From positions 1 to 7,726 of the forward strand of contig JAESUF010000189.1 in assembly GCA_016763215.1 (NCBI GenBank): 7,726 bases of DNA. Reading direction: 5' to 3'. This document shows positions 1 to 6,129 of this stretch, piece after piece; position 1 is the first letter of the stretch, and the number at the start of each line of letters is the position of its first letter. The position numbers and the translations under genes were made by a program. Below the pieces are notes generated by a model. The model made no database searches, was not told where the DNA came from, and worked only from the letters and a program-made list of their open reading frames with translations. The DNA is from Flavobacteriaceae bacterium (GTDB taxonomy: Bacteria; Bacteroidota; Bacteroidia; Flavobacteriales; Flavobacteriaceae).

Positions 1-254
1 TCGCCAGAGAAAATAGTCTTCCGAATTTCTTCATCTTTATAAGCAATGATGAAAAAACCAGAAATGACCATCCCAACCAAGCCTGCAAATGACCAACTGA
101 TTTGCTTTTTGAAGTTTTGACTTACATAAGAAGTGTTATTCAGCTCTGTTACTTTTGTTCCGACTGTTGAAAGGCGATCTGTTTTTTTAAGAATTTCCTG
201 TACTTTATTTTCAATAATCCGACGGAACCCTTCTGTGACTGAAATGGATTCATT
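1..254 (-). pseudogene. Frameshifted C-terminal continuation of the exported protein, with a membrane segment (partial)
   Basis: In the -1 frame relative to the upstream ORF, 84 codons stay open from the A7 run to the left edge of the window. They begin NESISVTEGFRRIIENK and include a hydrophobic segment (SWSFAGLVGMVISGFFIIAY, about 39-98) flanked by Lys before it and charged residues (KDEEIRK) after it, as in a real transmembrane helix. The fragment has no plausible start codon of its own: the first in-frame ATG lies inside the membrane segment. It must therefore belong to the gene that starts at 643. One extra A in the run at 253-259 would fuse the two parts into one continuous protein. The alternatives are a sequencing or assembly error, a genuine recent frameshift, phase variation, or recoding by slippage. 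The 3' end lies outside the window. Confidence 0.65.
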
Positions 255-643
255 TTTTTGATGTCAAGTCCCCCTACAGATTTAAGTTCTGGAACTACAA
301 TTTGTGATTTCATTTCTTCAATCCGTTTGAGATTTTTTTCCTCCTCTTTTGAAATGACTTTCGGGTTATTACCTTTTAAACGAAGGTCTTCGTGTTTTTC
401 TACTAATTTCTCAAGACTTTGAGCTCTCTCTAATTCTGTAAATAGTCCGCTAATTTCATACATCATTGAATACATTTCTGCAATGATCTCTAATCGCTCT
501 TTCTCCAAATCATGAAAATTATAAATCAGATCGATGTCAACCGGTTTTTTAGGAGTTGCTTTTTTAGAATCTTGGGAGAATATAGGAGTGCTGAATAATA
601 ATATCAGAGCAAAACTAATAGTAATGATGAATGATTTTTTCAT
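149..643 (-). CDS. Exported coiled-coil protein of unknown function, frame-broken
   Basis: I do not recognise a named family. The 164-residue product begins with a clear Sec signal peptide: MKKS, then a hydrophobic core at about residues 5-19, with likely cleavage near IFS-QD at 23-24. The mature part is rich in Glu, Lys and Leu (about residues 40-115) and looks helical or coiled-coil. The first 130 residues have normal composition. From residue 131, after a run of seven A in the coding strand (253-259), the frame gives an unlike Gln/Lys-rich tail that stops at 149, while the -1 frame stays open and protein-like to the window edge. The stop at 149 is therefore probably not the natural C-terminus, and the full protein would be longer with a membrane segment. 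The ATG at 641-643 is favoured because the signal peptide starts there; no Shine-Dalgarno site is seen. It is divergent from the hydrolase gene at 932. High confidence that the region is coding, low on function. Confidence 0.7.
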   Translation of the reverse strand: MKKSFIITISFALILLFSTPIFSQDSKKATPKKPVDIDLIYNFHDLEKERLEIIAEMYSMMYEISGLFTELERAQSLEKLVEKHEDLRLKGNNPKVISKEEEKNLKRIEEMKSQIVVPELKSVGGLDIKKMNPFQSQKGSVGLLKIKYRKFLKKQIAFQQSEQK

Positions 644-776
644 GGTAAGTCGTATTATAGATTAGTTGAAGATGTTCATTGAATATGAATATGAAGAAGA
701 TAGAATATAGGGACGCTATTCTTATGTGCATAAAATGAAATCGGATAAATCTATAAGAAGTTAACAGAATACCTCT

Positions 777-790
777 AGGTATATATACCT
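777..790. promoter_or_regulatory. 14-bp perfect palindrome in a divergent intergenic region, possible operator
   Basis: AGGTATATATACCT reads the same on both strands. It is preceded by ACCT (771-774), which forms a second inverted pair ACCT-ct-AGGT with the left half, and followed at 797-800 by AGGA. Half-sites therefore alternate through 771-800. It sits between divergent genes starting at 643 and 932, where a dimeric regulator could act on either. No regulator family can be assigned, and an AT-rich core of this kind can arise by chance. Confidence 0.3.
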
Positions 791-889
791 GAATTTAGGA
801 ATGAGTCAAAGTTTAGACATTTATAAATAATCAAATGTTTCATTTTTGTTGAATATCATAGAAGTAGATACGTAGTTTTAGAAAAGAAT

Positions 890-897
890 TACCTTAG
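890..897 (+). promoter_or_regulatory. Candidate -7 box (TACCTTAG) for the alpha/beta hydrolase gene
   Basis: TACCTTAG differs by one base from the Bacteroidota -7 consensus TAnnTTTG and lies 34 bp before the ATG at 932. No good TTG -33 element is seen at the usual distance, so support is weak. A similar TATCTTAGTG lies before the gene at 7686. Closer to the start, AAGGA at 919-923 is a possible ribosome binding site with an 8-base spacer. Confidence 0.3.
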
Positions 898-931
898 TGT
901 TTTCTCTAAAGAGATATTAAGGAACAATCAA

Positions 932-3418
932 ATGAAAAAAGTATATAAGAAAATTGTTAGATGGTTAAAAGCCAGAATAAAATCAGTAACACCAGGTAAG
1001 AATGCCTTCAAAGGAGCTGCTAAAGGACTATTGATCGTTTTAGCCTTGTTGTTTTTGGCATCTAGTATTATTACGTCTTATAACATCAACGATCCATGGC
1101 TGTTTGTTTTCTATACTGGGTTTGCTGCACTTTTTGTATTACTGGCTTTTGGAATAAATTGGGTATTGAAATTGGTGATGAGGATTCCTAAAATCTATCG
1201 ATTTGCTTTTATTGCTTCGTTTTTTATTTTAACAGTACTCTTCAGTGATAATCTGGCTTATATCATTATAGGTGTGAGTTCTATATTGGGAGCCTCTATC
1301 TTTTCACTATTCATCACCAAATTCAAAAAATTAACTCTGATAAAAAAGATCATAAGCCTTCTAGGATTTGTGATTGGAATTGGAGGAATTGTAACAGCAA
1401 TTGTACTCTATATCCCTAAAGGAATTGATGTAGCTCCTATTGTTAATGCTGCATATACTTCAGAAGTGTCAATTACACATATTCCATTGGAGTCACCAGC
1501 AAAAGAAGGAGGTTATGTGGTAAAGACGTTAAATTATGGTAGTGGAAAAGACAAACATCGCACGCGTTTTGGAGCAGACGTAGCTATAAAAACCGATTCT
1601 GTAAACGGCGTTGCATTTTTGGATAATTGGGAAGGAATGAGTGGATGGTGGCGTACAAAATACTGGGGGTTTGATTCTAAAGCTTTGCCGTTGAATGCAC
1701 AGGTATGGTACCCAGAAGGAGACGGGCCATTCCCATTAGTATTGGTTGTGCATGGGAATCATAGTATGCAAGACTTTTCAGATCCGGGATACGAATATAT
1801 TGGCAAGCTTTTAGCTTCAAGAGGCATGATTGTAGCCTCAGTGGATGAAAATTTCATCAACTCTTCTTGGTCTGATGAGCTAAGTGGTGGATTGTCTAAG
1901 GAGAACGATGCTAGAGGTTGGATTTTATTAGAACATTTACGTCAGTGGCATGAATGGAATTCTTCTAAAGAAAGTCTTTTTTATCAAAAAGTGGATATTG
2001 AAAACTTATCACTAATAGGTCATTCAAGAGGAGGAGAAGCTGTTGCTCATGCTGCTTTGTTAAACACAATGCCGTATTATTCTGATGACGCAACTATTAA
2101 ATTAGAGTACAACTACAAGATTAAATCAATTATAGCAATTGCTCCAGTAGACGGACAATATGCTCCAGGGAACACAAGAACAAAATTGAAAGATGTTAAC
2201 TATTTTGTAATTCACGGGGCGCAAGATGGAGATGTGAACTCTTATGCAGGAGCAAGGCAATTTGACCGTATTTCATTTACGGATAGTATTTATCGTTTTA
2301 AATCTGGAGTGTACGTGTATGGCGCTAACCATGGTCAGTTCAATACAAGTTGGGGTAATAACGATGTGGGTACGCCATTTACAAGATTGCTGAATTTAAA
2401 GCAGTTGATGAAAGGAGAAGATCAGAGAGAAATAGCGAAAGTATATATCAGTGCATTTTTGGAAACTACGTTGAGAAACGATAAAAGATATTTACCCTTA
2501 TTCGCAGATGTGAGAACAGGTAAAGATTGGTTGCCAGAAACCATCTATTTAAGTCAGTTTGAAGATTCTAATACAAAGCTTATTGGAACTTTTGAAGAAG
2601 ATTTTGATGTTACTACAATCACAGCAGATTCTTCGAGTGTATCATCTTCTAGGTTAACAGTATGGAAGGAAAAACGGATACCTACAAAATGGGGCAGTAA
2701 AACGAACAGAGGATTGTTTTTAGGTTGGCATTATCAGAAAAAAGATATAGATGCTAAAAAAGAACAGGATTCAGCCGTTGCTGAAGATAAAAAGAAATAT
2801 TTAACCCCTGTGAACGATTCATTGATTGCTAGTTATACCATGAAATTGAATCGTGGCATTTCTGAGGTTGATTCAACGTCTGTTTTTGTGTTTTCTATGG
2901 CAGAATCTAGTGGAAGTTCTAACCCTAAATCTGGTGGAAAATGGGTAGACAAAAAGAAGAAGGAAAAGGAAAACAAAGAAAAGGAGGCGAATAAAGAGAA
3001 GAACGAAAAAGAGGAAGAAGAAAAAAACAAGGTGAATGACAATAATAAAGGAGAGGGTAAGGAAAAGGATAGTGATAAAAAAGAAGATAAAAAGAAGAAA
3101 GGAAAAGATCCAATTGATTTTTCTATTTCATTGTTAGATGCTTCGGGACAAAAAGTATACTTTCCATTGAGTAATTTTTCAAAACTGCAAAGAAGGATAG
3201 GTGTTAAAGTTTGGAAACGAGATTATAATGAAGGAGAAAAATCTGAAAGCGTGATGCAACTATTCTCTTTTCCTATTCGAGATATGCTTGTAATAAACCC
3301 TAAGTTTGATTTTTCAAATATTGTTGAGATCAATTTTATCTTTAATAAAACGAATAAAGGAGTAGTCGTTATAGATAATATTGGGTTTATGAAAGACTTG
3401 GGCGCAATTTCCAATTAG
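932..3418 (+). CDS. Inner-membrane alpha/beta hydrolase with a Lys/Glu-rich insert
   Basis: This 828-residue protein probably hydrolyses an ester or related bond; the substrate is unknown. It has a basic N-terminus, then five hydrophobic segments (about 33-50, 56-83, 90-107, 109-129 and 140-161). Positive loops at 80-90 and 130-139 put the N-terminus inside and the catalytic part in the periplasm. An alpha/beta-hydrolase domain follows (about 250-510). It shows VVHGNH at 272-277 (oxyanion-hole region), the nucleophile elbow GHSRGG with Ser365, a probable catalytic Asp432 in HGAQDGD, and His467 in GANHGQ, so the triad is complete. Residues 545-820 look like a beta-rich accessory region, ending VVVIDNIGF, interrupted by a charged tract at 673-726. 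The ATG at 932 is favoured by the AAGGA at 919-923 and the basic N-terminus. The gene ends 4 bp from a convergent gene. Confident on fold and topology, not on substrate. Confidence 0.85.
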   Translation: MKKVYKKIVRWLKARIKSVTPGKNAFKGAAKGLLIVLALLFLASSIITSYNINDPWLFVFYTGFAALFVLLAFGINWVLKLVMRIPKIYRFAFIASFFILTVLFSDNLAYIIIGVSSILGASIFSLFITKFKKLTLIKKIISLLGFVIGIGGIVTAIVLYIPKGIDVAPIVNAAYTSEVSITHIPLESPAKEGGYVVKTLNYGSGKDKHRTRFGADVAIKTDSVNGVAFLDNWEGMSGWWRTKYWGFDSKALPLNAQVWYPEGDGPFPLVLVVHGNHSMQDFSDPGYEYIGKLLASRGMIVASVDENFINSSWSDELSGGLSKENDARGWILLEHLRQWHEWNSSKESLFYQKVDIENLSLIGHSRGGEAVAHAALLNTMPYYSDDATIKLEYNYKIKSIIAIAPVDGQYAPGNTRTKLKDVNYFVIHGAQDGDVNSYAGARQFDRISFTDSIYRFKSGVYVYGANHGQFNTSWGNNDVGTPFTRLLNLKQLMKGEDQREIAKVYISAFLETTLRNDKRYLPLFADVRTGKDWLPETIYLSQFEDSNTKLIGTFEEDFDVTTITADSSSVSSSRLTVWKEKRIPTKWGSKTNRGLFLGWHYQKKDIDAKKEQDSAVAEDKKKYLTPVNDSLIASYTMKLNRGISEVDSTSVFVFSMAESSGSSNPKSGGKWVDKKKKEKENKEKEANKEKNEKEEEEKNKVNDNNKGEGKEKDSDKKEDKKKKGKDPIDFSISLLDASGQKVYFPLSNFSKLQRRIGVKVWKRDYNEGEKSESVMQLFSFPIRDMLVINPKFDFSNIVEINFIFNKTNKGVVVIDNIGFMKDLGAISN
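2948..3109 (+). repeat. Purine-rich low-complexity tract encoding a Lys/Glu/Asp-rich insert
   Basis: Residues 673-726 of the hydrolase are about three quarters Lys, Glu and Asp, with Lys most frequent, plus Asn and Gly. The coding strand is almost wholly A and G here. There is no exact repeat unit; short imperfect KEK, NKEK and KKKK blocks recur. The flanking sequence is beta-strand-like on both sides (VFVFSMAES before, IDFSISLLD after), so the tract reads as a flexible insertion within one domain, probably grown by slippage. Long antisense frames opposite it are a by-product of this composition. Confidence 0.75.
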
Positions 3419-3422
3419 GTGC

Positions 3423-4367
3423 CTAAAGTTCAAAATTATGACCTTCTGTAGCAAAATGGAAGCCCAATACTTCCAATTCTTTTCTTTCTTTTGAATTGAT
3501 TTGCAGGGCTGGATTGGTATGATTAAAATGAATAAAGAATACCTTGTTTTTTGTTTCTAAGGCTTCATTTTTAAAGAGATGAACTGTTTCTTCTATAAAA
3601 GGATGAGGAACTTCACTCATAGGTCTGTTGATCTCTCCATTTTTAAAGAAAGTAGCATCCAAAAAAGCATAATCTACTTTCTTTACTTCCTCCACAATGC
3701 TCTTCTTCCACAAGTGCCATTTGTTAATGTCTGGAATAAAAAGAGCCGTTTTTTTAGGTCCCTCTATTTTGTAGCCGACAGTTTCAGAAAACTCATCGCG
3801 ATGAGGTACTAAAAAAGGAGTGACTTTTAATGAACTACTAAGTCTTATTGTACTGTCCTTTTGTAAATCAGAAAATACAATATTTTGCAAATCCACTAAT
3901 TGACTCCAAGGTCCGTTCGTTGTTAAGAACTCTTTCATCTTAGGCATCACATAGACTTTGATGTCTTTTTTACCTAAGGCTTCACGGCCAAAATAAATAA
4001 GACCTGCGTAATGACCAATATGTGCATGAGTTAAGAAAACACCATCTATAATTCTATTTGTTTTTAAATGATTCTGTTCTAAATTGGCTAGTTGAGTAGA
4101 AATATCAGGCGTTGCTTCAAACAACCATTTCTGATTTGATTGCTTGTCTACCAGACCTAAAGAGACAATATGTTTCTTTTTAGAAGTGCCGTTATAGAAG
4201 TTAGAGCAGCATTCTTTTTGACAGCCGATATGCGGAAATCCGCCATCTTGCGCTGTCCCTAAAATTGTAATGTATTGTTGAGGATGATTTTCTGTTTGTT
4301 GTTTCTTATCCTTAGGATTGCATCCCAAAAGGCAAAAGAAAATAACAAAAGAACTCAGTAGTCGCAT
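3423..4367 (-). CDS. PqqB-like metallo-beta-lactamase-fold lipoprotein
   Basis: The 314-residue product starts with a lipoprotein signal peptide ending LLGC (Cys16), so it is likely lipid-anchored in the envelope. The mature part resembles the PqqB-like branch of the metallo-beta-lactamase superfamily. It has ILGTAQDGGFPHIGC at 35-49, followed by KECC (Cys53, Cys54), which recalls the Cys-rich N-terminal loop of PqqB. It then has the metal motif THAHIGH (His114, His116, His119), VPHRDE (His189), IPDINKW (Asp213) and FIHFNHTNP (His280, His283). The usual Asp of HxHxDH is Gly118. A hydrolase or oxidoreductase role is plausible; the substrate is unknown. No other pqq genes are present, so PQQ synthesis is not supported. 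The start overlaps the ilvE stop by one base (TAATG), which implies co-transcription and coupled translation. Family assignment is fairly sure, function is not. Confidence 0.8.
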   Translation of the reverse strand: MRLLSSFVIFFCLLGCNPKDKKQQTENHPQQYITILGTAQDGGFPHIGCQKECCSNFYNGTSKKKHIVSLGLVDKQSNQKWLFEATPDISTQLANLEQNHLKTNRIIDGVFLTHAHIGHYAGLIYFGREALGKKDIKVYVMPKMKEFLTTNGPWSQLVDLQNIVFSDLQKDSTIRLSSSLKVTPFLVPHRDEFSETVGYKIEGPKKTALFIPDINKWHLWKKSIVEEVKKVDYAFLDATFFKNGEINRPMSEVPHPFIEETVHLFKNEALETKNKVFFIHFNHTNPALQINSKERKELEVLGFHFATEGHNFEL

Positions 4368-5425
4368 TATGAAATTTTAACTCTCCAATTATGTGGGTCA
4401 TCAGTTTTGTTGTACTGAATATTCATTAGATTGTCTTTAAAAACACTCGCATAGCTTTCTTCTAATTTTGGTAACTCAAAATTGTCACCCGAATGTTCAA
4501 AACCTAAAATAGGATTGATAACTGCTGCTGTACCTGTTCCAAAGATTTCTTTTAAAGAACCATTTCTTGCTGCTTCTTTAATCTCTGCGACAGAAACTCT
4601 TCGTATTTCAACGTCAACTCCACTATCCTTAGCCAATTGAATAATTGACTTCCGAGTAATTCCGTCTAAAATTCTATCGTTGTTAGGAGCTGTAATTAAT
4701 GTGTCATTAATTCTAAAGAAGATGTTCATTGTTCCGGCTTCTTCTAAAAATTCATGAGAACTAGCATCTGTCCAAATGATTTGTTGAAACCCTCTTTTAT
4801 GAGCTAAGCTTGTTGGGTAGAATTGAGCAGCATAATTACCTGCCGCTTTTGCAAAACCAACACCACCATTAGCAGATCTGCTATATTCTTCAGCAAATAA
4901 AACCCGAACGTCTCCACTGTAATAGGATTGAGCTGGAGATAGAATAATCATGAATTTGTATTCACTAGAAGGTGAAGCAGAAATAGCTGCCTCAGTTGCA
5001 ATAACAAAGGGTCTTATGTACATAGAGTTTCCCCAACCTTTTTGAATCCAATCTTTATCTAACAATAATAATTGTTTTAATCCTTCAAAAAAGAAAGCTT
5101 CATTAAATTCTGGCATTGCCAATCGTGCAGCAGATACATTGATTCTAGAAAAATTTTCATCAGGTCTAAACAAGAAAATATCATCATCATCATCTTTAAA
5201 AGCTTTCATCCCTTCAAAAACTGCTTGTCCATAATGAAATACTCTAGCAGAAGGATCTATCGTTAACGGACCATAGGGTACAATCTTAGGATTAACCCAC
5301 TCTCCATCAATATAATCACATTCAAACATGTGATCTGTAAATACTTTTCCAAATTCTAAATTGTCGAAATCTACACTACTAATTTTGGAATTATCTACAG
5401 ACTGAATATGAATGTTTACTGCCAT
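4367..5425 (-). CDS. ilvE: Branched-chain amino acid aminotransferase
   Basis: A cytosolic PLP enzyme of the class IV aminotransferases (EC 2.6.1.42). It interconverts Leu, Ile and Val with their 2-oxo acids using 2-oxoglutarate/glutamate, the last step of branched-chain amino acid synthesis and the first of breakdown. At 352 residues it has the length of the eukaryote-like (type II) BCAT group rather than the roughly 300 of E. coli IlvE. Visible motifs are RVFHYGQAVFEGMKA (61-75), MYIRPF (135-140), GGVGFAKAAGNYAAQ with the PLP lysine at Lys193, EEAGTMN (228-234) with Glu229 placed to contact the PLP ring nitrogen, and GTGTAAV (296-302). The ATG at 5423-5425 lies about 24 bp after a good -7 box. 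It heads a two-gene unit with the PqqB-like lipoprotein gene (TAATG overlap). No attenuator or leader peptide is seen. Confidence 0.95.
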   Translation of the reverse strand: MAVNIHIQSVDNSKISSVDFDNLEFGKVFTDHMFECDYIDGEWVNPKIVPYGPLTIDPSARVFHYGQAVFEGMKAFKDDDDDIFLFRPDENFSRINVSAARLAMPEFNEAFFFEGLKQLLLLDKDWIQKGWGNSMYIRPFVIATEAAISASPSSEYKFMIILSPAQSYYSGDVRVLFAEEYSRSANGGVGFAKAAGNYAAQFYPTSLAHKRGFQQIIWTDASSHEFLEEAGTMNIFFRINDTLITAPNNDRILDGITRKSIIQLAKDSGVDVEIRRVSVAEIKEAARNGSLKEIFGTGTAAVINPILGFEHSGDNFELPKLEESYASVFKDNLMNIQYNKTDDPHNWRVKIS

Positions 5426-5448
5426 AAGTATTGGTTATTAAGAAGGGG

Positions 5449-5456
5449 CAAAGGTA
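5449..5456 (-). promoter_or_regulatory. ilvE promoter -7 box (TACCTTTG)
   Basis: On the minus strand this reads TACCTTTG, an exact match to the Bacteroidota TAnnTTTG box, 23 bp before the ilvE ATG. This leaves a short untranslated leader. The upstream -33 region (TTTTCTG on the minus strand) is only a weak match. It is back to back with the plus-strand promoter at 5513. Confidence 0.6.
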
Positions 5457-5512
5457 CAAAATTTAGTTCGCGTTTTTCAGAAAACCTTACACAGTTTTCT
5501 ATTCTAAACAAC

Positions 5513-5520
5513 TATATTTG
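5513..5520 (+). promoter_or_regulatory. Promoter -7 box (TATATTTG) for the DUF4920 gene
   Basis: TATATTTG matches TAnnTTTG exactly and lies 24 bp before the ATG at 5545, the same geometry as the ilvE promoter on the other strand. It overlaps the TTG at 5518. A start there would precede or coincide with the transcript's 5' end, so this box argues for the ATG at 5545. The likely transcript covers the DUF4920 gene and mnmD. Confidence 0.6.
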
Positions 5521-5544
5521 TTTTGTATAAAAATTAGATATTCA

Positions 5545-6051
5545 ATGAAAAAAGTTATAATGATTATGGTTTTGTCAATAGCAGTTTTTGCTTGTAAAAC
5601 CAACAAAGAGGATAAGAAAGTAGACAATAAAGAAGTTGCAACAATAGCCTACAATTCTTTTGGTGCTGAAATTTCTGAAAAAGATTATTTATCATCTACA
5701 GATGCATATACAAAGTATCAAACATTAAAAGCGGGAGATACAATTAACTTAAAGTTTGCTTCAAGTATAGAAGAAGTATGTTCTAAGAAAGGATGTTGGA
5801 TGAAACTTCCTGCTGGAGAAACAGACGAAACTATTATGGTTCGTTTTAAGGATTATGGATTCTTTATGCCTTTAGATTCTAAAGGAAAAGAAGTTATTGT
5901 TGCAGGAAAAGCTTTTCTAAAAGAAGTTTCTGTAGATGAATTAAAGCATTATGCAGAAGACGCTGGAAAATCAGCGGATGAGATTGCAAAAATAACGGAG
6001 CCTAAAAGAGAACTTGCTTTTGAAGCGACTGGCGTTTTAATGAAAAAGTAA
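5545..6051 (+). CDS. DUF4920 domain lipoprotein
   Basis: This 168-residue product (from the ATG at 5545) matches DUF4920 as I recall it; the biochemical function is unknown. The signal peptide MKKVIMIMVLSIAVFAC ends in a lipobox Cys17, followed by a charged linker rich in Lys, Asp and Asn (18-30), so it is a predicted lipoprotein. The domain (about 36-167) starts NSFGAEI and contains the hallmark CSKKGCW (Cys79, Cys84, Trp85), then MVRFKDYGFFMPLDSKGKEV, then HYAEDAGKS (135-143), and ends TEPKRELAFEATGVL. The paired Cys could bind metal or form a disulfide; this is inference. An in-frame TTG at 5518 would add nine residues (MFCIKIRYS), but it lies inside the promoter box and would spoil the lipoprotein signal, so I reject it. 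The gene lies 78 bp before mnmD, with no promoter seen between. Confidence 0.88.
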   Translation: MKKVIMIMVLSIAVFACKTNKEDKKVDNKEVATIAYNSFGAEISEKDYLSSTDAYTKYQTLKAGDTINLKFASSIEEVCSKKGCWMKLPAGETDETIMVRFKDYGFFMPLDSKGKEVIVAGKAFLKEVSVDELKHYAEDAGKSADEIAKITEPKRELAFEATGVLMKK

Positions 6052-6129
6052 ACTGTAGTTTAATGTAGCACTAGACTAATGTGTAGAATACTACATGCTC
6101 ATTGATAAATGAAACCTGTTCACCGATAA

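Noticed and set aside
664..830. Several tiny plus-strand frames (9-17 codons) in the divergent intergenic region
   Set aside because: None has a ribosome binding site, a regulatory amino-acid run or an attenuator-like hairpin, so leader peptides are not supported.
2833..3113. Two minus-strand open frames rich in Phe, Ser, Leu and Pro
   Set aside because: They are antisense to the purine-rich Lys/Glu tract of the hydrolase gene. Their composition is the complement of that tract, and they have no domain, promoter or conserved motif.
3223..3414. Minus-strand open frame of 63 codons
   Set aside because: It lies entirely antisense to the conserved C-terminal part of the hydrolase gene and has no recognisable features.
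3579..3812. Plus-strand open frame of 77 codons
   Set aside because: It is antisense to the PqqB-like gene, which has clear motifs; the frame looks like a shadow.
3423..4367. PQQ biosynthesis locus
   Set aside because: Only a distant PqqB-like protein is present, with a lipoprotein signal and an altered metal motif. No pqqA, pqqC, pqqD or pqqE is seen in the window.
6082..6095. TGTAG-AATA-CTACA hairpin between the DUF4920 gene and mnmD
   Set aside because: The stem is only 5 bp and AT-rich with no following U-tract, so it is not a credible terminator.
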